This document shows positions 24,994-37,068 of a stretch of 64,000 bases of DNA, one piece after another. A program made the translations under genes and the position numbers. Positions within the stretch are counted from its first letter, which is position 1; each line of letters starts with the position of its first letter. Origin of the DNA: Talinum fruticosum (Eukaryota; Streptophyta; Magnoliopsida; Caryophyllales; Talinaceae); NCBI GenBank assembly GCA_021018815.1, contig JAITYX010000030.1, positions 4,107,001-4,171,000 on the forward strand, read 5' to 3'. The notes beneath the pieces are model-generated. The model was given only the letters and a program-made list of their open reading frames with translations, made no database searches and had not been told where the DNA came from.

Positions 24994-27944
24994 TAGGCCT
25001 GCGGTGGGCAGGGGCCCCAATGGGTATCCAGGGCCGGGCTTTAAAAAGAGGGTCAAAGCCCCTTTTTTTAGTAGGAGGGTCGGGCCCAAAGGGCCACAAA
25101 AAAGAAGGGTCTTGCGCGGGTCATAAACGGGTCATTCGTGGGCCAATTCGGGAGGCCCATCTCGTCCTCTCACGCGGTCACACCCGAAGTCCTTCTGCCG
25201 TTGCTCTCTCTCGCATGCCCTGTCTCTCTGTCCATCGTGTTCTCGCCTCTCTCTCTCTCTCGCATCGCAAGCCTAGTCTCTCTCGCCGTCACTCTTCCAC
25301 CATCTCGCCACCGTCGCCGGTGAACCGGAGCCCGAAGCTTTCTACCATCGTCGCTCTCTCTCTCTCGCACGCCCTGTCTCTCTGTCCATCGTGTTCTCGC
25401 TGCCATTACTCTCTCTCTCTCGCACGCCCTGTCTCTCTCGCCGTCGCTCTTCCACCATATCGCCACCATCGCCGGTGAGCCGGAGCCCGAAGCCTTCGCC
25501 ACCGTCGCTCTCTCTCTCTGCTTCGCCGAAACCCTAATTTGGCCAGTGCTGCTTCCTTACTGCTCCCACTCCTCGGTACATGCTTTGTATTTTTTCGAAA
25601 TTGGGTTTCTTTGTTCTGTTTTGAATTGGGTTTTGTTGCTCTTCTTCTTTGAATTGGGTCTTCTTTGATTTTCCCTGGTTTAATGAGTTTACTTGCAATA
25701 AAAAATTAGAAGGAAAGGGTACGAAAGTAGAAGATGTTTCTGCTCATGTAATGATAATTTCTTGCTTTTCGTATAGGAGTGAAACTATTCTAGCTGTGTG
25801 TATGCTATGGACTTGATGAACCCTGCTAAACTTGATCAAATGGGGGTTTCAAGAAGTTTATCCGGCTAACCATTTTGGGTGAAGCAATGTCCTCTTTGAG
25901 AAGTAGGCATGATTAAGTTGAAGCTACCATACATAAATTAGCCGAGGTTAAATCACCTTGCTTGATGAAACTTTTACAGTATTTTTTTGTATTAGCATCT
26001 CAAAATTTCCTCATGTGATGCTTCCATGTTTTAAACTGATTTCAGTTCTAAGTGTCACTATTATTCTGTAGCATTCGTGTTATGTAGCGGATACGTATGA
26101 AGAATTTCTTTGATGTTTTACTTGCTTTAACATTTATTTTTCTGAAGTTGACTGTTTTCTTGATTTGACTTTGAAATGTTAGCAGTCTAACTTACATAAT
26201 AGGGCTTGTTGAGATGTAAATCATAGTCTTAAGAGCTATTTCAATGGTGTGGGTAGTTTGTTCATATGCCTCGATAAAAAAAATAGCTAGCGGGACAATT
26301 GGTATGTCAATTCTCGATACCATTCTGGTAGGATACTTTATTGAGACGTGCGGGAAAGAAAGAACAGCGGAGGCCAAGCTGTTAGACTTCACTCTGGCAT
26401 GTCTTACGACATATATATGGATGTTTTCGATGAGATAGGTGCTGTCTAACTTGCATTTTAGCATCAGAACCCAAACCCAAACTTACTTGGGGTTTGATTC
26501 TGCTATGTAATTGTCGGTTTTGTGAGCACAAGCCCATTTTACGCTGTCGAATAGTTTGCGGTTGATTGTAAAACTTATAAGATGTTGTGAACATCCTTTT
26601 GTATTCTACTGCGTCTGGTTTTGCTTCCGCTTTGGCTCTCTATCCTTGCTGTCTTGTTCTGGTTCTTTTTCATCGATGTGATACCACACTGAACACTAGT
26701 GTTGCTTTGCGGTATGTTCCCTAAGTAAACTTCAAATCGGATAGCTTTAGATCGGATGGTTTTAGGATTCTCTGCATGGTTTCAGAACGGATGGTTTTAA
26801 GATTTTCTGGACTAATCTTCGGTCTCTGTGCCATTGATTTGAGGATTCAGAACACAAACTTTGAAATGCATATTGGTTATCCTGCATATTGGTTTACGGT
26901 TTCTATTTAGGGATGGAGGTATGACTGTTGAGAAAGAATGTTGATGTACTATCTAGGCTTTTGGTATAGGATGAGTGGACTGGACTGAGAGGAAAATGAA
27001 GGAAAAGTTTTGGGTGAAGGTCTTAGTCTGAATGATGTTGTTGGCTATATTTGTGGATCCTCACATGTGCTGAAAGCTTTTATTTCTTTCAGTTTAGTGC
27101 GCTGGAAGCTTGAACTAAGTACAAGCCTTGCAAATTAGGGTACATAGAGAGAGTGGGGTCCTGTGGTAAAACTACTACATAGAGAGAGTGGGTTTATTTG
27201 GGAGTAGGCTTACTTTCTTCATTCAATTAGGATCATTTATCAACTAATTAATTTAAAAAGTATCATTTGGAAGTTATTTTAGTTGATTTGGATAAAAGCA
27301 ACCGAAGCATTTTACAGCCAAAGAATAGCCAGGGTTGCTGCCCAGTGCCACGGTCAAAAACACAGGCTGTGGTGCAGACTGTGGTGTCCAGTTTAACTGC
27401 CATAGTATACACCACTCCCTGTGGTGGTGACCGTGGCAGCCTTCTGGTCTGTTCTCAACACTGCCACAGTCCTATGGCTGCCAAGGGCCACCTGTGGTGG
27501 CCAAGGAGCTTCCCGTGGTGGTCTTTTGCTTCTCCTCTTTGCTCATGGCTTTAAGATATCGAGCTTAACATCAAATTAAATAGGTTGTGGACAATCATAC
27601 TAGAAAGCATTGTCTCACATTAAATACAAAGGATGAAATTAACACACCTATTCTATAACTAATATTCTACAATTAATAGGAATACTAGTACATGGATAAT
27701 GAATGTGGATTTTGAAGGAATTGTTCTCAAACTACCACTTATCCATTTTGAAGGAATTGTTCTGCTACTACTTTATGCTACCAAACCGAGCATTAACATC
27801 AAATGTTTAATTCCGGCCTATGGGCCGGTTATGGGCAGGTCAGGGTCAGCTGGCCCATGCCCCGACCCAGCCCATTCATTTTTTCCCCGGCCCGACCCTT
27901 TATAGTTATGGGCCGACCCTGGCCCGGGCCGTTGCCCAGCCCTA
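24994..27944. mobile_element. 2.95-kb non-autonomous hAT element with gene-like interior
   Basis: Ends taggcctgcggtgggc and (reverse complement) tagggctgggcaacgg, both followed by ggccc-rich subterminal repeats. 8-bp flanking duplications are tcgctcac (24986-24993) and ccgctcac (27945-27952), 7 of 8 identical. The left interior (25130-25580) is GC-rich, contains a 150-bp tandem duplication and ends in gaaaccctaattt, like a plant 5' leader or first exon. The rest is T-rich, intron-like sequence. No transposase domain or long open frame is visible, so it depends on another element or has captured host sequence. Confidence 0.8.
25203..25510. repeat. Tandem duplication (about 150 bp) inside the hAT element
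   Basis: Two copies of a ctctctcgc...gccctgtctctctgtcc unit (from about 25203 and 25353), each ending in cgccggtgarccggagcccg followed by aagc. The copies differ by a few substitutions and a short extra segment. Confidence 0.8.
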
Positions 27945-27952
27945 CCGCTCAC

Positions 27953-30873
27953 CAATTTCTTTTTTGGATTTGGTTACCAATTCACGTAAGTTATTTATTT
28001 GTTAATTGAGTTTTTATTTGGTTTAAAATCTGTAAAGAAGCTCTAGAAATTCTAACTTCATCCAAACTGACAATTTACAAAAGTAAAATCTAGAATTCGG
28101 GTAAAAGGAGAGAAGACATGAACATACCTAAAAACGATGGAGACAGCGAGAGCCGGAGAGCGAGAGGGAGCCGGATAGCAAAACCGGGCCGGATATCAAG
28201 AGCAAGAACGAGCCGGAGCGGAAGATGGATAGTGAGAGCCGGAGAGAAATAGGCCGGCGATGGCAGAGCGAGAGTCGGAAAGCGTGAGGTAGCCGGAGGG
28301 TCGGAGAGAGTCGGAGAGAGTCGGAGAGAGAGAGTCCGGGACGGCAGAGAGGGAGCCGAAAGGGAGAGGGAACCTGGAGCAGAGACCGAGAGAGGGGGTA
28401 AACTAGGGAGGTGTGAATGAGGTAGGCCGGCACTGCAGCTAATGACAGACCAAGGGAGGGAGTCCACTTCAGCATTTTATTTTATAAAAATCCATAATTA
28501 TAGGATTGTAATTCTATGAATTTTTTAATATTTTTAGTAATTAAGATTTTTTATTTCATACTCTCTATAAATTTTATTTTATACAAAATTTTATTATTAT
28601 TTTAAGTAATTAATGTTATTCAAATATTTATTATAAATTTTTAAATAATTTATTTAATTAATAGTTTTTATTTTATATATAATTTGTAAGTTGTGTTTTA
28701 TGAATATTTTTATCATCATTTTAAGTAATCAAAAATATAATGAGAAGTTTGAATTCTATAATGAAAAAAAAGAGAGCCTTTAGTGAAAGAGATATTATTA
28801 ATTGAATTTTTTACTTTTTGGCTGAAATTTTTATTTTGTGAAGTATGTGTTTATATTTAAATATGGAGAATGAACCCAATTTACAAAAAGACAATCAAAT
28901 CTAAATTTTTTTCAAGGATCCCTTTCGAAAGCCATTGATATGATACCAAATACTAGTAATTAATAGTGATTTAAATTAAATTAAATTTAAATAAATAAAG
29001 GAATTAATTTTTATTGTTTACTTTGTGCATTTACCATTTTTCTATATTTTATTAAATATGATCCGCTTACTAATAATTAATTTTCTCTCATATAATCTAA
29101 ATTATTCTAAAGGAGGTTTTTTTTGTCTTCCTCCATTGCTTCTAACTGAGTTATACTTTCAAAATTATAAAATTGAATCCTCACTAAATACTTTATAATA
29201 TGGGTATCAAAATAAATAATATCATAAGATACATTAATTTCGTAATTTTACAAGCTAAACTATAATCTACGAGTATAATTAGTCTATCGATAGTAGTATT
29301 CTATGTTAATGTTCCAATCATATTACATTGATAAATTTTAATATTATTTAATAAAAATAAATAACATTGTTAAGATTTAAAAGTTATGTGTTTGCTTATA
29401 TAATAAGTCATTGAATTAAAAGGGTTGAGTATATCTTGATTACTTGCGATACCCCATGATCGTCCTTCAATTCATTTTAATTACGTATTTGCAATTTAGT
29501 TATGTACTTGTTTTTAACTACAAGTAGACAAAATTTGAGTATATCAATAACCCAACTCTTGAGTAAAAAATTATCATAAAATTAATTTTAACTAAGAGTA
29601 TATTATAAATATCTTTACCAATTTTTAAAATAATTTATATTATTCAAACACCGATTTGAAATAAGCTAAGCATATTATTAGCAATTTTTATTATGTTCAA
29701 TAAATTATTAACATGATTAACAACCTATGCAAATAAAATAAGAAGAGCTGAGTAATATCTAATAGAGCATATAAATGTTCGGAAGAGTGAAGAGTATAAT
29801 GTATCATACTCTAAGAAATCTAATTTAATTTAGTTTTTAATTTTTAGATAGGAAAATTTGTATGGCAAATCAATTCTACAGAATTCTCGTACGATGCTTA
29901 TAGAATTCTTAAATATGAAAATCATTGATTTGGATACAAGAAAATATCTTTATGAAGAGTTCCCTAAACGATATCGATGGATTGAAATCTCACGTACTTA
30001 AAGAACGAAACAAAGTAATCAAACAGTCGTTGGCAGAATATATATGCGAATCCAGCTGATGGAGAAAGATTTTATATACGATTGTTGCTCAATAATGTTA
30101 AAGGCACGTAATCATTTGCACATCTCATAGCTGTTAATAGTATTACTTATCTAACATTCAAAAATCTGTAGAAAAATTAAGATTGATTCAAACCCATTTG
30201 AACCCATTTGAACAATTTATTTGCTAGGTATAAATAAATACGATTTTTGGTATATTCAATGACATGCGAAGAATTTGAGAACATGCATATTCCTAGAAGA
30301 ATTTGAGCTGAAAATTGGCTGGATGAATTTAACATTTTCTGCGAAGTTGGATCCAAAACAAAAACCATTGAATGGAGGGAATACAATAACAATGATGTGG
30401 TTCTCTCTCATTCCCCACCGACACAAAAACTAAACTAATCAACCATGTACTTTGGGAAGTTCATGATTTAGACTCTGTACCAATTATTATATTCCTTCAT
30501 TTATTTAAAATTATTAATGCATATTAGCCATCATTAAATTTAAAATAGTTATTTTGAGATGAATATCGTATTTAATCCGACGTTGTATTGATATATGTTA
30601 TCAACATCAGATGGTTAAATTTCTAATAAATTCTGATAAATAACAAATTCATGGATAGTTTTAGATATTAAATTATAGTATCACTTGATCTGTTTTGGGG
30701 TTGTCTAAGATATTATTTCTTGATAGATAGACTTCAACTATAATAATGTGGACATGGATAGTGGGGGTCACCATTTTATATTGATGTTCAGCTGGTTTTT
30801 CTCTCCCCTCCCCTTTCTTTTTATTTTTTTATAAAAAAATTCATGGGAATTCTTGGCTTGTGTTAAATTTATA
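27953..30873. other. Intergenic AT-rich region, no gene recognised
   Basis: A GC-rich low-complexity block (about 28130-28460, gagagccggagagcgag words) could be another first-exon-like transposon interior, but no boundaries were found. From 28480 to 30870 the DNA is very AT-rich and shows nothing recognisable. Confidence 0.45.
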
Positions 30874-30882
30874 CCTTGAATT

Positions 30883-31851
30883 GGATTTTTAACATCCGTA
30901 CGCCTCGTCTTATCTTTGCAATCATTTTTACTGCCCATGTCGTTTTGAAAATTATTTTCATACCACTGACCTTCTGAGACATATTAGAGTTGTAGGTAAA
31001 GTTGGAATCTTAAGTTGACCAAAGACGTGAAAAGACTAAAATGCCCTCTACACTATTCCTCCTATGTTCCTCTTCCTTTCTTTCGTTCCCCCTGTTCCCC
31101 GTTTCCTTGCTTTCCTTCTCTGTTTCTCCATCTCCGCCTCTCGCTCTGTCTCTTTTTCCTTCGCTCACCGCCTACCGTTGTTCTCCTACTGCGAGTCCTA
31201 CGGCCTGCCGTGTTCGCCGACCTCCTCGGCCTCTCGCTCTTCTTTTGCTCTCTTTCTTCTTCCTTCTGTCTCATCCGACCTCTATCTCTCTGCATTTGTG
31301 TTTTGCTCCTCAATCCCCGCTTTCTCTCGCTCTCGATATCTCTCGCCTCCCTCTTTCTCTATGTTCTTAGTCTATCCCCGACCCTCTCCTTTCTCTTTCC
31401 TATTTGGTCCCGGTTCCTCTCCCTCTCTGCTTCTCTCGCTCGCCCTCATTTTCCCTTGCTTACGTTTCGGTCCCTCTTCGTTTCTTTTACCCAAGCCCTC
31501 CGATTATGGGAAAATACAAAGAGAAGAGATTGGATAAAATTTCAGAGTTTGTCTACACCCCTATGCTTAACAACCCCAAACACCCCTATTTCTATTCGGT
31601 TGGGTTGGAGGCCATCTCGGTCGGGCCTCGCCGGATTCCAGCGAGAGAAGAAAGTAAGAAAGAGGGAGGAATAGAGGAGGAAGAGTGTAGAGGGCATTTT
31701 AGTCTTTTCATGTCTCCGGTCAACATAAAATCCCAACTTTACCTACAACTCTATTATGTCGGTAAGGTCGGGGTATGAAAATAATTTTCAATACGACTTG
31801 GGCGGAAAAATGATTGCATCATAGTATCGGGGATACGGATGTTAATAACCC
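30883..31851. mobile_element. Pack-MULE-like element
   Basis: A 969-bp element with long terminal inverted repeats of about 180 bp. The left arm (30883 to about 31065) matches the reverse complement of the right arm (31851 back to about 31670), including taacatccgta and gagttgtaggtaaagttgg. A perfect 9-bp duplication ccttgaatt flanks it (30874-30882 and 31852-31860), diagnostic for Mutator-like elements. The interior (about 31070-31670) is pyrimidine-rich and GC-rich, unlike its surroundings, and holds no transposase. That combination fits a Pack-MULE carrying a host fragment; the source gene is not recognisable. Confidence 0.85.
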
Positions 31852-31936
31852 CCTTGAATTTGACTAATAATTCTCCACTTGTAAATTTCGGATATAGTTA
31901 TTTTAACATCTGAAAAAATGTGGAATTTGCTTTTAT

Positions 31937-31943
<7 letters not shown>

Positions 31944-31993
<50 letters not shown>
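31944..31993. repeat. (TA)n microsatellite
   Basis: About 25 TA units just right of the Pack-MULE-like element, followed by further broken TA repeats to about 32020. Confidence 0.9.
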
Positions 31994-31996
<3 letters not shown>

Positions 31997-32664
31997 TGTG
32001 TGTATTATATATATATTACTCCATGTATAAACTTCCTATATTTGAAAATTTAAAGTTTTTTTCCCAATTATTTAGCATTAAATAGTGCACATTCAAGATT
32101 TTAAGTTATATATAAAAAATCTAAGTAGTGCTTGGTAAAATTTCATCCGACTCGAATACTTAAATTTGTCAGACTCAGAAAAAATCGGTACTAACATCAA
32201 TTATTCATCCGAATTTTAAATTATGACACGAGATTTTTCTATTTTTGTTATCGACCCAATTTTGACCCATATTTTGGGTTTGTCCAAATCGTTCTACCCG
32301 AAAAAATAAGGTTCCGGAAAAAATATTCCGTCCGACTTTTAGATATTGACTAATTTGTCCAATTTGAATTTAACCTGGATCCGAATTTTTGTCAGCACTA
32401 ATTCTAAGTCATATAAATAAACAAAAAGAAACATCTAAAATGTAAATAATAGTTGACACTCAAATCTTAAAAAGAAAAAAATTCAACCAGCAATCTAATT
32501 TTATGTCTATAGATTTAGTTAAATATCTTTAAACTCTATTTTAAATAGAATTTTCACTTAATATTATCGTTCTTTATAGATCACATAAGCTACTAAAAAT
32601 TGCTCCTATTATTGTAATTTATATACAGTTAAAATGAAGCCATACAATGATTCTATTTGAAAAA

Positions 32665-32830
32665 ACGATCATATTTCTTTTAGTTGTAATCTATAAAAAG
32701 TTGTAAGGCTGTAAGATGTTAATTGTAAAATTATAAAAAATTGTAAAATAGTTGTAAAAAGTTATATAAAACTATAAACAACAGCAAGCAATTTATAAAA
32801 AGTTGAAGGTTGTAAACAAAAAATAGAGCC
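32665..32830. mobile_element. MITE of the 'ttgtaag' family
   Basis: Irregular repeats of ttgtaag and ttataaa words with a right end (acaaaaaatagagcc) resembling the complement of the left end (cgatcatatttctttt). Target duplication not clear. Confidence 0.55.
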
Positions 32831-33429
32831 TCTTAAAAAGTTTAATGTGAGACATACGTAGAATTTTTAATTTTCATACCTTTATTTGACATTTTTTTTA
32901 AAAAAGTATAAAATTAGAGAGAATAGAAAAAGGAGGAGATAGAGTTAACTCCTTTTAATTTCACCTAAAATGAAATGAATAAATAAAAGGCAAGAGAGGG
33001 AAAATTTCATTGATTTACCGCTCGTTTACCTTTTCTATTTCATTTTTTAATTAATTCTCTAAATGAAAAATAAATTTAGATCACATTAAAAATCTTTTAC
33101 ATATGCATATAATGTACCCATTTCTCTTCTGACATATTGTCAAAATAAGATGAAAATAAATTACCTTTCTTTCTTTCACTTCCTCTTTTACTTTTACTTT
33201 AGTAAACTTTCTTCATGTTCTATCTATGATCCAAAAATATATTTAGTAGAGTGAAATGCAATGTAATAATATTGTAAATAATAAAAAGTGAGTAAGTTTT
33301 CTTATAGTAACTACATATATATAGCATTACCATTAACCAAACATAATGAAAATATTAGCATAACTTTATATTTTAGGGTAAATTTCTTTTATCCTAGTAC
33401 TCTCAGTAAATATCCACAATTTATACCAA

Positions 33430-34297
33430 GGATGTGTTTGGTTGGAGGTAAAATCATGTTTCGTAAAATGATTTTCATGTAAAATAATTTTCAATGTAAA
33501 ATCAATTTTCAGCTAATATTTTTAGCTGTTTGGTGAGGAAGAAAAATAAGGGGTGGGGGTTCTTAGGGAAAGGAGAGAGAAAGGGAGTTAATTCTCAGCG
33601 AAGGAGCTACGGCCAATGTACCCCGAGACTCACTCTCTCTCCTCCCTTCCATGGCTTCCATCTACTCCTCCTCTTCTCTCTCCTCTTCTAACTCCAGACC
33701 TCCCCCTCTCTCCTCCAATCCAACTCCAGACCTCCCTATCTACTTGAACCCATTGACACCTAACTCCCCCTCCCCCGCCCTCCATCCTCCTCCCTATCTC
33801 CAAGGACAACCCCACGGCTAATACTTGGCCCAAATCCACCATGAAACCGCACTTTCATCTCGCTAACTTAGCTTTCGATCAGGCTAGCCCTACTTCTCCT
33901 CCCGATTGCCAACTTATCTCTCGATATGGCTAGCCCGGTTCTGTCTCCTGCCCCTCCATCTAGTGCTCCGCCGCCACCTTCGCCTCCTATCCCGCCTCCA
34001 CCTTCGCCGTAGCACCGACATGTACTCCTTCCCTGCACAACCCCATTACGGGAATATGGAATTAGAGAGCTCGTGGAAAATACATCTTTGATCTCGAAGA
34101 TAATTGCGAGAGAGAGAGATAGATGGATGAAATGGAAAATCTAACTTTCGTTCTTAGAAAAGGGAAAATATTTTCCTTTGGATTGGGGAAAATTCATTTT
34201 CCCTGAAAATTATTTTCCGAAATTTTTTATACCAAACAGATGAAAATCGGAAAATGATTTTACAGGAAAATGATTTTATGTCCGACCAAACATACCC
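33430..34297. mobile_element. Tourist-like element, GGNTGTGTTTGG family, copy 1
   Basis: The 868-bp element begins ggatgtgtttggttgg and ends ccgaccaaacataccc. It is flanked by the 3-bp duplication CAA (33427-33429 and 34298-34300). Subterminal regions are full of gaaaatNattttc palindromes. The middle (33540-34130) is GC-rich and pyrimidine-rich, resembling an exon. A relative lies at 62869-63694. Confidence 0.8.
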
Positions 34298-34300
34298 CAA

Positions 34301-35880
34301 AAAAAAATATTGTATAGCGTTCCAAAGACACCAGATAAACTATATTTATTACCATAGTATTTGATACTCTTTTTCAGTATAATTGATATAATTCATTATT
34401 TCTTTCATTTTTTTAGTATTTTTTAATTTATTAGCCTTTAGAAAATATTCTTTTGAATACTACTTTAGTTTTTATTTATCTTTTAGTATTATAAAAAATT
34501 ATAACCAATACTCTCTTATTCGGTACCTTAAGGGCACCATATATTAGCTTCAATACCAAAAAATAAAAAAAACTTTTTTACTCTTTTCTGTAAATTTTTT
34601 TTGTTATATATTTTATCAATGAAAAACATATACCTTTGACACATTCTTTTTCAACCTAATAAAATTTTCTAAATTTCTCTAAAATAGATAAGCCTGCTTA
34701 TTAAAGAAAAAAATACTATGATATAATATTTTTTGAATCAATTCATTTAGATTTTCCTTTATCCACATCTTCTCTCCAAATCCTCCATTATTTTTGCTTT
34801 TCATGAATAATGAAAGTCTAAAAATGACTGCCGACTAGTCAGTCATACAGCAATTGGACAACATTCATTAATGGTTGAGCAAATATGTATTATTAATTTT
34901 TCTTTTCTGTCTTTATCCATCCTCCGAATTAGGTAGATTATTAATATGTTATATTAGTTTGCTATTTGTATTCCCTTCTAGATCCATATCACACGTCCAA
35001 CTCAATCCTTGTAAGGAAAAAAAACATAAAAAATCTATGTAAAAGTGCCTATAATCTCCAAATTGAGATTTGATGTACAGTTAACTACTAGATTTTTGTG
35101 CTTTAAAAAAAAACTACATCTAATAATTCATCAAAATTTCTTATGTTCAGTAAATTCAATGACTTTTTTGTAAATTTGGGTGATCTTTTTTATCCTTTTA
35201 CTTTAAAAGGTCGTTTTTAAAAAGTTCATTTTAATGGTTCTTCGTAAATTAGTCTTTTATTTCACATCTTTTTGAGAAAACGTTAGTTCAATCAAATATT
35301 TTTCTTGTAAACAACAAATAAAAATAATTAATTAAATCAGTTAATAATTAGCACCTATTTCAATAAGCAAATAACTAACAACTAACAACTTATTTCCAAA
35401 CGAGCTTTGTCCGATAAAACTCGAAATTCTCAAGGATTATAGAGTAGATGCTTAGTGTTGAATGACTCATGTTTTCACCGATGTGACCGTGTTAGTATTA
35501 TAGTTTTATTTTACTAGAATTATTTTCATAATTCTTTGTTATTGTTGCAGTTATTTATGTTTTTGATAATGGATAGTTATGGTTATTAATTAAGAATACT
35601 TTGTAATTTTTATGGTAACGTTTAGTTATAAGCTCCAAGTACATATAAAAATTTACGCTAAACGATGATGGAGAGAGATCTATTGCCTTTTGGTGGCATT
35701 TATACAACTACTTGTAAAAAATAAATCTTAAAAATTAATGGAAGTTTTAACGATTGATTACAAACATGGGAGAGAATTTAATTTCACATGGGAGAGAGAA
35801 AAATAATTAGAGGAAAAACAAAGGCAAGAAGCCACCGCCAGAAAGAGCAGACATTTTAAACTGCAAATCTCTCCCAGTCT
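34301..35880. other. AT-rich region upstream of PMT14
   Basis: No coding sequence or element boundaries recognised. The last few hundred bases should contain the PMT14 promoter, since a pyrimidine-rich leader begins near 35870, but no convincing TATA box at the right distance was seen. Confidence 0.4.
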
Positions 35881-35948
35881 CTTACTCCACTATCACTTGC
35901 TTCTTCTCCCAATCTTTTTCACACTTCACACTCATTACTCTCACTCCC

Positions 35949-35974
35949 CTCTCTCTCTCTCTCTCTCTCTCTCT
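35949..35974. repeat. (CT)n tract in the PMT14 leader
   Basis: About 13 CT units within the presumed 5' leader of the downstream methyltransferase gene. CT-rich leaders are common in plant genes. Confidence 0.85.
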
Positions 35975-35985
35975 TCCCCCCTCCC

Positions 35986-36048
35986 ATGATCTTTTGCCCT
36001 GTGTTTGCTTTCCGATTCTCCCTTGAGATCTGCTCCTTCCACCATTGA
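35986..36048 (+). promoter_or_regulatory. Upstream ORF in the PMT14 5' leader (20 codons)
   Basis: ATG at 35986 opens a short frame (MIFCPVFAFRF...) stopping at 36046-36048, before the predicted leader intron. If transcription starts in the CT-rich stretch it would be translated before PMT14. Its sequence conservation is unknown. Confidence 0.4.
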
Positions 36049-36065
36049 AGAGCTCTCTCTTCAAG

Positions 36066-37016
36066 GTAAGCTCTCTTGAATCTTTGGATGATCTTGCCAA
36101 ATTCTGCTTCCCCACAATTGCTTTGTTGTGCCCGGTTCAAATAATGACGTCATTTCAAATTCTGCATCTGCCCACTTGCGGGATTTCATTGCCCATTTTG
36201 TTAAATTTTGAAATCTAAGGTTGGGATCTTTGAGCCTGATTCTCTTGAGGTAGTTATGTCTATGTTTGTTTATGGGCATGAAAGTTCAGGTAGGGATTTG
36301 AAATCTGGAGAACAATTTTCAACTGGGTTCTTAGATTTATGATTTCCCATTGAGCTTTATGGATAGAAATGTGAGTTTGCGCTGAATAATTTGCCCTTTG
36401 TAAACATCATGTCTTTTGCCGACACCTTGATGCTATAGTATATCGTAGTGGATTGTTCATCTCAATTCATTCTCATGGAGGGGTTGTGTCTCATTTCCTT
36501 TTGTGATTGATTTATAAGTTTCTACAACAAGACTTTTATGGATTCGTTGAAGTGGGGCTTGGGTAAATCTAATTTAGGTTGAAGGTTTCTAGCTTCTGTG
36601 TGGATTTTGTTTAATTTTATGTATTCATGTTAATCTGACTTTGGGGATTTTTATGGATTCAGATCGAAGTCTGCCTCTCACAGTTGAGATCCCCACCTCC
36701 CTTACCCCAATTTAGGCCAGTTTTTCTGTGCCTAATTTGTATTAAGGCTGCGAGCCTGATTTGGGACATTTGGGTGGAGCAAGGAGCCTAAATTACACAA
36801 ATATCAGTCTAAAATTTCCTGTTGAATTAGTTTTGTCTGTCTTCTCTGCTAACTGAAATATGAATGTCTAGATCACCCCTTTTTTATATTTTGGGCGGAT
36901 GTATGGGAGTTTGAGATCGGGAGGCGTGCTCTCATCCTGAAAAGATAGCTAAATATGATGTAGAGTATGTCATGCAGTGTCTCTTTGAGGTTGCTGATGT
37001 TTGTTAGCTGAAACAG
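36066..37016 (+). other. Predicted 5'-UTR intron of PMT14
   Basis: Donor tcaag|gtaag at 36066 and acceptor gaaacag|gttg ending at 37016 bracket a 951-bp T-rich stretch with no coding potential. The PMT14 start codon lies 53 bp after the acceptor. Leader introns are usual in this family; this one is inferred from splice sites only. Confidence 0.6.
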
Positions 37017-37068
37017 GTTGTTGTCATTCGATTTTCCTTTGGGATATACGTTAGCTTGGCTCATAATC

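Noticed and set aside
24957..25478. A 173-codon open frame rich in Ser, Arg and Pro
   Set aside because: It crosses the left boundary of the hAT element and an internal tandem duplication. Composition alone explains the absence of stops.
31015..31674. A 219-codon open frame with many Leu, Ser and Pro
   Set aside because: It begins in a transposon inverted repeat and runs through its low-complexity pyrimidine-rich core. Long overlapping frames exist on both strands, as expected from composition, and no domain is visible.
35882..36279. Minus-strand frames of 70-77 codons with Arg-Glu repeats
   Set aside because: Antisense to the CT-rich PMT14 leader and its intron; low complexity.
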